This document shows positions 43,755-51,846 of a DNA stretch of 64,000 nt, one piece after another. Each line of letters starts with the position of its first letter. Position 1 is the stretch's first letter. The notes beneath the pieces are model-generated. The model saw only the letters and a list, made by a program, of their open reading frames with translations, was not told the origin of the DNA and did not search any database. Where the stretch lies: contig JAAWDY010000050.1 in assembly GCA_022793995.1 (NCBI GenBank), positions 1-64,000 on the forward strand, in the 5' to 3' direction. A program made the translations under genes and the position numbers. This DNA is from Coprococcus sp. GTDB taxonomy: Bacteria > Bacillota > Clostridia > Lachnospirales > Lachnospiraceae.

Positions 43755-45066
43755 TCTTTTCACCCCTTACTGTAAACCGCACATCGTCAAAGAGGGACAT
43801 CTGCCGATATCCCATCCCCCGGACAGAATCCGGAATCCGTTCCGTACCCAGGATATTCCGTAGGATAAAGTCCTGCTCCATCCTTACCGGATACATCATC
43901 CTGCCCTTGCAGGTGATAAAATAAAGCGCCCGCTTTAGGACTACTCCCATCTTTTTCAAATCGGAAAAATCCACGCTCCCCATCCTTCTTGCCTTCACGA
44001 TCCGGGACGCTGATGTATAACCAATCCCCGGGACTCTCAGGAGCAGCTTATAATCCGCCTTGTTGATCTCCACAGGGAAAACATCCAAATTCTGGATCGC
44101 CCAATTACACTTCGGATCCAGAAGTACATTGAAATTCGGATTCTCTTCATTCAAAAGTTCTGAAACATGAAAATGATAATATCGGAGCAGCCAATCCGCC
44201 TGATACAGCCTGTGCTCCCTGAGAAGCGGGGGGCCCTCTCCCGTCCTTGCCGGGAGGGCCTTATCTTCATTCACCGGGACAAACGCTGAATAAAACACTC
44301 TTTTCAGATCAAACTTCTGATATAACGTCTCCGCCACCTGCATGATCTGGAAATCTGTCTCCGGGGTAGCTCCAATAATCATCTGTGTACTCTGCCCCGC
44401 GGGTACAAACTGCGGGGCATGGCGGTAGATCATGAGTTCCTGCTTGTTCTCCTTTCTCCCATTCTGCACGAATCGCATGGGCGCCAGAATGTTCTTCCTA
44501 CTCTTATGAGGCGCTAAAAGCCGCAGGCTCTCCCTGGTGGGAAGTTCCAGGTTCACACTCATCCTATCCGCCAGATAGCCAATCCTCTGTAACAGCTCCA
44601 TACTCGTCCCCGGTATCGCCTTCACGTGGATATACCCCTGGAAACGATGCTCCTTACGGAGTTTTAAAAGCGCTGCATAGATCAATTCCATCGTATAATC
44701 CGGGCTTTTCAGTATCCCGGAACTTAAAAACAGCCCTTCGATATAATTCCTCCGGTAAAATTCCATCGTCAGGCGGCAGATCTCATCCGGTGTAAATGAG
44801 GTACGCACTACATCGTTCGAGGAACGGTTCACGCAATATTTGCAATCATAAATGCATTCGTTCGTGAACAGTATCTTCAACAGAGAAATACATCGACCGT
44901 CTGCGGAAAAACTGTGACAGATCCCTGCCTTCTCACAGTTCCCTATCCCAGTCCCGTCTCCTCTCCTGTCCACGCCGCTGGATGTACATGCCACGTCATA
45001 CTTTGCCGCGTCCGTTAAAATATTCAGCTTTTCATACATGCTCATCTTTTCCCCTATGGCCTGCAT
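43729..45066 (-). CDS. TIGR03916 putative DNA modification/repair radical SAM protein
   Basis: A 445-residue radical SAM enzyme. The [4Fe-4S] motif is in FTNECIYDCKYCVNRSS (C-x3-C-x2-C). The C-terminal helix-hairpin-helix LLRVPGIGYTSASRIVKARR is a DNA-binding element. The substrate is unknown. Start ATG 45066 follows GGAGGAG; ATG 45042 (MSMYEKL) is less likely. Upstream a promoter and five SOS-box-like 12-mers at a 13-bp period lie between -10 and the ribosome site, implying strong DNA-damage control of this gene and TIGR03915. Confidence 0.9.
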   Translation of the reverse strand: MQAIGEKMSMYEKLNILTDAAKYDVACTSSGVDRRGDGTGIGNCEKAGICHSFSADGRCISLLKILFTNECIYDCKYCVNRSSNDVVRTSFTPDEICRLTMEFYRRNYIEGLFLSSGILKSPDYTMELIYAALLKLRKEHRFQGYIHVKAIPGTSMELLQRIGYLADRMSVNLELPTRESLRLLAPHKSRKNILAPMRFVQNGRKENKQELMIYRHAPQFVPAGQSTQMIIGATPETDFQIMQVAETLYQKFDLKRVFYSAFVPVNEDKALPARTGEGPPLLREHRLYQADWLLRYYHFHVSELLNEENPNFNVLLDPKCNWAIQNLDVFPVEINKADYKLLLRVPGIGYTSASRIVKARRMGSVDFSDLKKMGVVLKRALYFITCKGRMMYPVRMEQDFILRNILGTERIPDSVRGMGYRQMSLFDDVRFTVRGEKNEKNICLS

Positions 45067-45083
45067 TTCCTCTCCTCCCTTCG

Positions 45084-45147
45084 GAACACTCATTCGGAAT
45101 TTGTGTTCAGAACTCATTTTCGGAACTTTTGTTCGGAACTTCTGTTC
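45084..45147 (-). promoter_or_regulatory. Tandem array of five LexA/DinR-box-like sites
   Basis: Five 12-mers of the form GAAC-N4-GTTC begin at 45084, 45097, 45110, 45123 and 45136, each separated by one base (13-bp period): GAACACTCATTC, GAATTTGTGTTC, GAACTCATTTTC, GAACTTTTGTTC, GAACTTCTGTTC. The last two are perfect in the GAAC and GTTC halves, as in the Gram-positive SOS box. The array fills the leader between the -10 box and the ribosome site of the TIGR03916 gene. Confidence 0.75.
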
Positions 45148-45151
45148 TGTT

Positions 45152-45180
45152 ATTGTAGCACATCTTATCTTGAATAGCAA
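45152..45180 (-). promoter_or_regulatory. Sigma-A promoter of the TIGR03916-TIGR03915 operon
   Basis: On the minus strand TTGCTA (45180-45175), a 17-bp spacer and TACAAT (45157-45152). The SOS-box-like array begins 4 bp downstream of the -10 box. Confidence 0.7.
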
Positions 45181-45256
45181 CATAAAAATGGATCTTTAAA
45201 TAAAAAATGGTATTGCTATTGTAATTTAAACCAGGCTATCCTGGAAGAAAAAAATA

Positions 45257-46557
45257 TTGCCAAAAAAAGCGCTCTATGCTAGACTTTTCTATATAATTAT
45301 CGGGAATCCGCCTTGGGTAAACAATAGTACTTTATCGTCTTTGGCTTCCGACAATCTCCCTGAAAAGAAAAATTTCAAAGGCGCAAAGGGGTTGGACGCC
45401 TTAACAGGTGAAAGCAACTTTGACATATGTGAATACATTATTTTACAACTTATCCATACATTCAAAGGTACTGACACGACCATTGCGATGTTATGTAAAA
45501 CCTCAGTAGCACGCAATATATTCAAAGAGCTTAAACGTGAAGCCACTTCTTTTTTATATTGCGATATAATTACATTTGATGCTTCAAGAGTTTTTGGAAT
45601 TAGTGCAAGTGCATGTCTGTTACTTATAAAGCTCTCTTCAACGGATGTGTTTCCTTCGACATGTAATCTTTATTCGCTTGATACTCCAAAAACAATTTAT
45701 TCCACTATGGGCTTTCGCAACAGCCAATTCTATAGTGATTTAACATTTAATGCCGACAATTTTGATGGAATTTGCTGCTTCGAGTGGCGACAAGGCGTGA
45801 AACATGATTGTTCAAAGGTAATGGAACTTTCATCTGATGGAAACAGTTTAAAAAACGGGCAGGGTGAAACAGTTAGTATTGAGGATGATGTTATTTTCCC
45901 ACTTATAAAAAGCAGCATGTTTAAGGCTCCTATTATCACCGTCTTCACAAAATATGTTATTGTAACACAGAAAAGAGTTCGAGAAGAAACTCTGCATATT
46001 CAACAGGACTTTCCAAAAGCATGGACATACTTAAATAACAACATCATTTATTTTAACAAACGAAAAAGCTCAATCTATCGTAACTCTCCTGTTTTTTCTA
46101 TGTTTGGCATTGGGGACTATTCGTATTCAAAATATAAGGTTGGAGTGAGTGGTTTTTATAAGAAGCCGATGTTTTCCGTCTTATCGTCGCCGGATGGAAA
46201 ACCTGTTATGACTGATGATACGAGTTATTTTATCTGCTTTGATTCTTATGATATGGCCTATGTAGCTATGCTGATTCTAAATTCGGAGCGTGTCCAAAAA
46301 TTTTTGAAAAGTATCGTTTTTCTTGACTCAAAACGCCCCTACACAAAAAAGGTACTTAGCCGGTTAGATTTTTCTAAAATTTGCAAAGTTCTCACATACA
46401 GTGATCTTAAAAGCACAGAATATACACTTGACTTATCTGATTACTTAACGCCAGAAATGTTTGACAGCTTTATCGATATCCCGCAGATACAGCAACAACG
46501 TATTATTTAAACCTCTTAGAATTTACAACCGCAGTGCAAGAAACGCAGACTGGATAG
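45257..46557 (+). pseudogene. DNA adenine methyltransferase, truncated (N-terminal SAM motif missing)
   Basis: An open frame (45257-46510, TTG as nominal start) contains YIIIGNPPWVNNS, the N6-adenine methyltransferase motif IV, and a long C-terminal part (SVLSSPDGKPVMTD, KRPYTKKVLSRLDF) resembling the recognition half of Eco57I/type IIG-like enzymes. There is no upstream motif I, no ribosome site and no start, so the gene has lost its N-terminus. After the stop at 46510 another frame reads NLLEFTTAVQETQ to a TAG at 46555, suggesting a frameshift near the end too. Lower GC than its neighbours suggests horizontal origin. Confidence 0.75.
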
Positions 46558-46577
46558 GGGCTTTTTTCAAAGCCCCT
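46556..46577. terminator. Hairpin between convergent genes
   Basis: AGGGGCTTT pairs with AAAGCCCCT around TTTC. It lies between the methyltransferase remnant and the ThrE-type gene; no strong T tail on either strand, so activity is uncertain. Confidence 0.45.
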
Positions 46578-46583
46578 AAAATC

Positions 46584-47843
46584 TTATCCGTTTCTTTTCA
46601 GATACCGCGTCGCGATCTCCACCACCAGAAATCCGAACGCGATCGCCAGGCAGATCTCCCCGATCAGGACCACCTGTTCTTTTGCCATCCCGTAATCCGC
46701 CTGCGTGAGTCCGTACATCATATAGAACAGCGCCGATCCAGGAACCATCGGGAGGATCGCTGTCGTCAGGAAAATGGTCGAAGGCGCTTTATAAATCCTG
46801 GACATGATGTAAGCGAAGACCGCCACAAGGGCCGCGCTTACCAGAACCGCCAGAAAATTACTTCCCTGAAAATGCAGTACTACAAGATAGCTTCCGTAGT
46901 TGAGAAGCGCCCCCAAGCCAGCGACAAGGGAATGACGGACAGAGGCTTTGAACATCAAGGCAAACCCCAGGCTTCCGACTCCGCATCCAATGATCTGTAT
47001 CAATGCACTTGGAGATACGTACTGTGCGTCCATGTTCCCCTTGAACAGGATAATGGCAAGTCCGGTACCGCAGGCAATACCCACAGCCCCCAGGCAAGCG
47101 TTGAGCACATTCAGGATGCCGGACAGGTAAGAACGGTTCAGCACATCGCGTATCCCGTTCGTCACGCCTAATCCGCTGACAAGGACCATGTTAAGCCCCA
47201 GCACGATCCGATTCGGGTGATGTCCAAGACCGAGTCGAAACGCAAAAAAGACCGCTACTGCTGACAAAAATGCAATCACGATGTTGTACACCACTAAATT
47301 CTGTTCCCTCTTGCCAAGAATATCCCCCAAGTAGGCTTCCACTGCCGCGCAAACAACAATCCCCACCATAATATCCGTGAAATCGCACCCAAAGTAGACC
47401 GCAAACCCGATGCCTCCCATCACTGTCGATAGATAGCTCAAATACACCGGCTGCTGTTTTCTCTCCATGATCTCCTTATACTTTTCCCGAATCTCATCTA
47501 CCGGGGGCGTGTTCCTGCTGATATATCTGGACAGATCATTCAGATGGTCCAGCCGTTCGTAGTTATTCCCGACCCGGTGTATCCTCCTGATCTGTGTGAT
47601 AAAATGTCCGTCCGGGAGTTCGACCGTCACCTGGATGTTGCTTTGAATCGCAAATACATTACATTGTTTTACCTGATAGCTCTCGACCATCCTGTAGATA
47701 CTGTCCTCGACCCGGTCTATCTCCGCACCGCTTTTCAGTAGTTCTTTCCCGATATTCAATATTTCATTCAGCAATAATTCATAGTTCATATCCCGCTTTG
47801 CCAATCCTGTTCCTATCATAATCGTCTTGATAAAGTATAGCAT
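46584..47843 (-). CDS. Threonine/serine exporter family protein (ThrE-like)
   Basis: A 419-residue protein with a soluble N-terminal part (about 25-135, LLNEILNIGKELLKSGAEID and VQCNVFAIQSN-like block, DUF1212) and about ten membrane helices covering the second DUF1212 half and a DUF3815-like half. Fused forms are known for ThrE-type exporters of threonine and serine. The first ATG has only a weak site; ATG 47819 or 47789 (MNYELLLNE) may be the start. Single gene between two accessory fragments. Confidence 0.83.
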   Translation of the reverse strand: MLYFIKTIMIGTGLAKRDMNYELLLNEILNIGKELLKSGAEIDRVEDSIYRMVESYQVKQCNVFAIQSNIQVTVELPDGHFITQIRRIHRVGNNYERLDHLNDLSRYISRNTPPVDEIREKYKEIMERKQQPVYLSYLSTVMGGIGFAVYFGCDFTDIMVGIVVCAAVEAYLGDILGKREQNLVVYNIVIAFLSAVAVFFAFRLGLGHHPNRIVLGLNMVLVSGLGVTNGIRDVLNRSYLSGILNVLNACLGAVGIACGTGLAIILFKGNMDAQYVSPSALIQIIGCGVGSLGFALMFKASVRHSLVAGLGALLNYGSYLVVLHFQGSNFLAVLVSAALVAVFAYIMSRIYKAPSTIFLTTAILPMVPGSALFYMMYGLTQADYGMAKEQVVLIGEICLAIAFGFLVVEIATRYLKRNG

Positions 47844-47894
47844 CCCTGTTTAAAACGGTCAATCGCCACACACATTTGATGATTCTTTATTCCT

Positions 47895-48024
47895 ATGGTA
47901 ATAATGTTAGGGTCAAAAGATGCCATCTGGATTGTTCCGCACGATGTGCTCGGTCTACACTCCGCTTCGGTCGGCGCGAAACGAATATCCCCCGGACATT
48001 CAGCGCCCCGGCATCATGGTAATA
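47895..48024. repeat. MITE-like element, copy 2, at the end of hsdM
   Basis: An element of about 112 bp (47904-48015) is flanked by the 9-bp direct repeat ATGGTAATA (47895-47903 and 48016-48024). Shared blocks with copy 1 include GTCAAAAGATGCCA/GGCAAAAGATGCCA, GGATTGTTCCG, CGCTTCGGTCGGC, TCCCCCGGACATTCAG and GGCATC. Removing the element and one duplication restores hsdM with a TAG stop after the same last residue. With the element the stop is TGA. Confidence 0.85.
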
Positions 48025-49804
48025 TATTTAATCCCAACTCTTTCAAAAACTCATTATGTTTATCCTTTGCGCTCTTAATCTCATTCTCAATTTGCTCAAA
48101 TTCTTTCCTAACCTCTTCAATATTAACAATTTCTTCTTCAGGTGCAGTACTGACATATCGAGAAATATTTAGATTGTATCCATTTTTCTCGATTTCCTCC
48201 ATAGTCACTCTTCTGGAATATCTCTTTTCACATTCTTTTCGGTATTGGTATGTATCAATGATCTTATCAATATGCTCTGGTAAAAGTGTATTTTGGCGTT
48301 TTCCTTTTGCAAAGTATTCACTTGCATTGATAATGAGTACATCATCATATTTCTTGCACTTTTTGAGAACTAGAATACATACTGGAATGCCGGTGGAGAA
48401 AAACAGATTTGCCGGTAAACCAATGATTGCATCAATATTTCCATCTTTGAGAAGTTTTGTTCTAATTTTTTCCTCAGCCCCGCCACGGAACAGCACACCA
48501 TGTGGTAAAATAATTGCCATTGTTCCATCGTCACTTAAAAAGTGGAACCCATGCAATAGAAAAGCAAAATCTGCTGCTGACTTTGGCGCAAGTCCATAGT
48601 TTTTAAATCGGAAATCCTCTGCCATTTCTTCTTTGGGCTGCCATCTATAGCTAAAGGGGGGATTGGCTACGACTGCTTCAAACTGCATTTTTTTCGCCGG
48701 ATTCATTTCGTTTAAGATGTTCCAGTCATTCAATAAAGAATCGCCATGATGGATCCGAAATTCCGAATCTTTCACACCATGAAGCAACATATTCATACGA
48801 GCAAGGTTGTAAGTTGTGATATTCTTTTCCTGCCCGTAGATCTGCCCAATGCCATTTACACCAAATTGTTTTCGTACATTGATTAACAAAGAGCCTGAAC
48901 CGCAGGCAAAATCGAGTACGTTTCTCAATTTGCTCTTTTTTCCGGTGCTAGGATCTTGGCTATCAAGTGAAACAATTCGAGAAAGAATTGTAGAAACTTG
49001 CTGAGGAGTATAAAACTCTCCAGCTTTTTTACCAGAACCGGCAGCAAACTGGCCAATCAAATATTCGTAGGCATCTCCTAGAAGATCCGTTTCATTCGGG
49101 AATCTAGAAAGCCCCTCTGCAATTTCTGTTATAATCGAACACAGCAAAGTATTTCGTTCGCCGTAGTTTTTTCCAAGCTTGTCGGAATCAAGATTTACTT
49201 CGGAAAACAGTCCACGAAATCTGCTTTCAAACGACTCATTCTCAATATATTTAAACCCACTCTGTAAAGTTTTCAATAATTGACTATTTTGCGTTCTCGC
49301 CAATTCGTATATGTTACTCCACAAATAAGCTGGTTTTATCACATAATGAATTTTACGGCGCATTTGTTTCTCAAGCATAACAACTTGATCCAAATTACGA
49401 ATATACCAGACAGCAAGAGGGATTACATTGTGACTATAGAGCATCTTATTATTATCGTCCACAAAATCATGCCTTGCTTTTTTAATTTTTTCTTGATCTT
49501 TTTCATCTTCTTGTAAACCTAATTTCTTTGGAAGAAGACTGTTACTGTATTTGATAATGACAGTTTTAAGCTCGTCAATATAGAGATCAAGATTATATTC
49601 GTTCTTTTCGATTTCAAGCTCACTTTTCTGATAATCAATGCCCAATTCTTTTTTTACTGCCTCTTCATAATTATCAGACAGGTAACGCAAAAAGAGAAAA
49701 GACAGCATATAATCTCGAAAATCGTCTGCGTTCATTGCGCCACGCAGTTTATCAGCGATTGCCCATAATGTTGAGCCTAACTGTTTTTGTTGTGTATTAT
49801 TCAT
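48014..49804 (-). CDS. hsdM: Type I restriction-modification methyltransferase subunit HsdM
   Basis: A 596-residue N6-adenine methyltransferase: N-terminal HsdM_N helices (SLWAIADKLRGAMNADDFRD), SAM motif I VLDFACGSGSLLIN, motif IV VVANPPFSYRW, and a C-terminal region that contacts HsdS. With HsdS it methylates the recognition site, and with HsdR it forms the restriction complex. ATG follows AGAGGTAG. It is the last gene of the hsd cluster, separated from hsdS by a broken ATPase gene. The stop TGA lies in the edge of a MITE-like element. Confidence 0.96.
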   Translation of the reverse strand: MNNTQQKQLGSTLWAIADKLRGAMNADDFRDYMLSFLFLRYLSDNYEEAVKKELGIDYQKSELEIEKNEYNLDLYIDELKTVIIKYSNSLLPKKLGLQEDEKDQEKIKKARHDFVDDNNKMLYSHNVIPLAVWYIRNLDQVVMLEKQMRRKIHYVIKPAYLWSNIYELARTQNSQLLKTLQSGFKYIENESFESRFRGLFSEVNLDSDKLGKNYGERNTLLCSIITEIAEGLSRFPNETDLLGDAYEYLIGQFAAGSGKKAGEFYTPQQVSTILSRIVSLDSQDPSTGKKSKLRNVLDFACGSGSLLINVRKQFGVNGIGQIYGQEKNITTYNLARMNMLLHGVKDSEFRIHHGDSLLNDWNILNEMNPAKKMQFEAVVANPPFSYRWQPKEEMAEDFRFKNYGLAPKSAADFAFLLHGFHFLSDDGTMAIILPHGVLFRGGAEEKIRTKLLKDGNIDAIIGLPANLFFSTGIPVCILVLKKCKKYDDVLIINASEYFAKGKRQNTLLPEHIDKIIDTYQYRKECEKRYSRRVTMEEIEKNGYNLNISRYVSTAPEEEIVNIEEVRKEFEQIENEIKSAKDKHNEFLKELGLNILP

Positions 49805-49841
49805 AATTTGCTACCTCTATCTTTCCGTAAACAGATCATCG

Positions 49842-50587
49842 TTAAACTTGTAATTTTCCAAAAATCTGTTTAAGTAGATTTGTCATTCGTGCAAAAATCA
49901 CATCATCCAAATCATCATCTTCCCGTCTTATACAGGCTGAAAAATGATCGAACCCGTGAAAGGCTGACGTTTTCTCAAGGATACTTCACGTTTTCAGTTC
50001 AGATGATCGGTTATTTTCCAGCCATCTGCTTTTCAGATTTTCCCGCTATCAGCCACTTTTTTTAATTCTTTTAATAATGCAACATGATGAAAGAATGGGG
50101 TATCTCCGGTGTTTTTTACTATGTATTTGTTTGTTTCTTTATCAAAGCTCAAAAAACGGCTTGCCGCGCCTTCTTTTCTTAATTCATTATACATTACATT
50201 AAAAAATAGTGTGTGATGCGTAGAAATAACCGTTTTGATCCTACAATCTTTCATCAATTCTGAAAGCTGACATGCTAACGCTACAACATTATTGTCGTCA
50301 AGGGATGAAATCGGATCATCAATATAAATATATTTTACCCAATCATAAGACGGCGCTTCATCTTTTACAAGCTGAATTATAGCTAGAAAGAAACACCAAA
50401 TAAATAGATTTTCTTCACCACGGGAAATTTTTATTCCAGTGACCGTTTTATTTCCGGTTCTGGTCTGCACATCTCGTAAAAAGCTGATATATCCTTCATC
50501 ATAATGAATTGTAAAGTCAAAATCTGCATGAATCTGCAAAAATCCCCGTATACGAGTATCCATTTCAAGGTCCCTCAAGCCATTCAT
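49842..50587 (-). pseudogene. AAA_13/PrrC-like ATPase gene, truncated and broken, between hsdS and hsdM
   Basis: A 184-residue frame (50587-50033) carries the ABC signature-like ISRGEENLFIWCFF, Walker B YIYIDDPISSLDD and switch histidines ISTHHTLFFN, as in AAA_13 proteins such as the anticodon nuclease PrrC. The Walker A N-terminus is missing. The frame stops at 50035-50033 (TGA), yet another frame further on (49993-49842) reads SILEKTSAFHGFDHFSACIR, the usual continuation. About 45 bp of unrelated sequence lies between. The ATG overlaps the hsdS stop (ATGA), with GAGGAGG inside hsdS. Non-functional as it stands, unless a truncated product is used. Confidence 0.7.
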
Positions 50588-51846
50588 ACATTTGCCTCCT
50601 CAAGAGAAGGAAACAATCCCTGTATTAATCCTTTTTTATGTGTTTTTAACTGTTTCACTTTATTTGACTGCTTCGTAATCATGGTATCTATTTCTGACAA
50701 GCAGCCCGCAATTTTTTTTTGTTCCTTTTTATCTAAAATTACCGGGATTTGTATTTTTGAAAAATCAGTTTTATTAATAATAGGTAACGTCGAATTAGCA
50801 AATCTGGATTTTATCAAAAATGATTTTTGTAGTAATGAGTAATAAATAAATTCATTGTTATACAATGGCTTCGGAATAATAGAATTGATCTGTTGGTTTG
50901 TAATGCAAGGATATAAGGACAATGCCATCTTCCCAATCGATGCTATACATGTAAACATTATAGTATATTTAGGCAAAACCTTCATTTTGGGGGTTTTTAC
51001 AACAGTTCTTTGGGTGTGGTAAAGGTACTTGTTTTCCACAATATCTGTTGGTGTTACAAATTGCACATCGCCGTCCCACAGAGATGAATCTGATGTAGAT
51101 GGAGTTTTTCCAGTTATTACTTCTCCAACTTTTCCTATTTCTTCATACTTCCACTCTCCACGTCCTTTAAACTCAGGAAATCTCCATTCAGGCAAAGTTT
51201 TTCCTTCAGCAGGGAACAGATTTTGCATCAAGCCTTTTTTATATTTTTCTAATGCTTTCAGTTTTCTACTTTCTGCGTCAATCAGCTCATCAATAGAGGA
51301 TAGACAATCCGCAATCTTTTGTTGTTCTTTAAAATTAGGTAATGCAAGCGGCATACTCCATAAATGTTTTGTATCAACACTTAAGGCCCCATGCGCTCTT
51401 GCACCTACCTCGATATATTTTCTCAGCCAATGCCCATGGTAGTTATTGTGAAAAAGGTAATCAAAAAAAGGAGGATATGACTCGCGATCCGTAATCCGAA
51501 AGCAAGTAAAAATACTATTGGGGACAGCTGCTATATCGTATTCTTCCAACATAGAAATATAGCCTTCTGGAAATTGTTTTGTTGCACTTTTGTTATAAGC
51601 AAAATCGTATTTTTTTATAACAATATAATTCTTATAGGAATCCCCAGCTATTTCTCTACCAAACTTTTCTGCTTGTGGTATTAAACCCACCCCAGATGTA
51701 ACACTCATAAGAGTATATTTATTTTCTCTAACTTTTTCTTTTACGATAGAAGATATTTTTCCCAACTTCGTAATTCTCAATCCATTCCCCGCATATTCTG
51801 GAAATCTTAATTTCGGCACGATTTCTTTCTTCTTATTCATATGCAT
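50584..51846 (-). CDS. hsdS: Type I restriction-modification specificity subunit HsdS
   Basis: A 420-residue protein with two target-recognition domains (about 10-165 and 215-370). Each is followed by the conserved helix pair: FKEQQKIADCLSSIDELIDA, and KKEQKKIAGCLSEIDTMITK near the C-terminus. Each TRD reads one half of a bipartite DNA site. No second hsdS copy or recombinase is present nearby, so phase variation by inversion is not indicated. It overlaps hsdR by 14 bp and the ATPase remnant by 4 bp. Confidence 0.95.
   Translation of the reverse strand: MHMNKKKEIVPKLRFPEYAGNGLRITKLGKISSIVKEKVRENKYTLMSVTSGVGLIPQAEKFGREIAGDSYKNYIVIKKYDFAYNKSATKQFPEGYISMLEEYDIAAVPNSIFTCFRITDRESYPPFFDYLFHNNYHGHWLRKYIEVGARAHGALSVDTKHLWSMPLALPNFKEQQKIADCLSSIDELIDAESRKLKALEKYKKGLMQNLFPAEGKTLPEWRFPEFKGRGEWKYEEIGKVGEVITGKTPSTSDSSLWDGDVQFVTPTDIVENKYLYHTQRTVVKTPKMKVLPKYTIMFTCIASIGKMALSLYPCITNQQINSIIPKPLYNNEFIYYSLLQKSFLIKSRFANSTLPIINKTDFSKIQIPVILDKKEQKKIAGCLSEIDTMITKQSNKVKQLKTHKKGLIQGLFPSLEEANV

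Noticed and set aside
45084-45147. Reading the 13-bp period array as a CRISPR or replication iteron array
   Set aside because: Units are 12 bp with a single-base gap, no spacers, no cas or rep genes; promoter position and the GAAC-N4-GTTC form fit operators far better.
50584-51846. Phase-variable hsdS by site-specific inversion
   Set aside because: Only one hsdS gene with two complete TRDs; no inverted partial hsdS copies and no tyrosine recombinase nearby.
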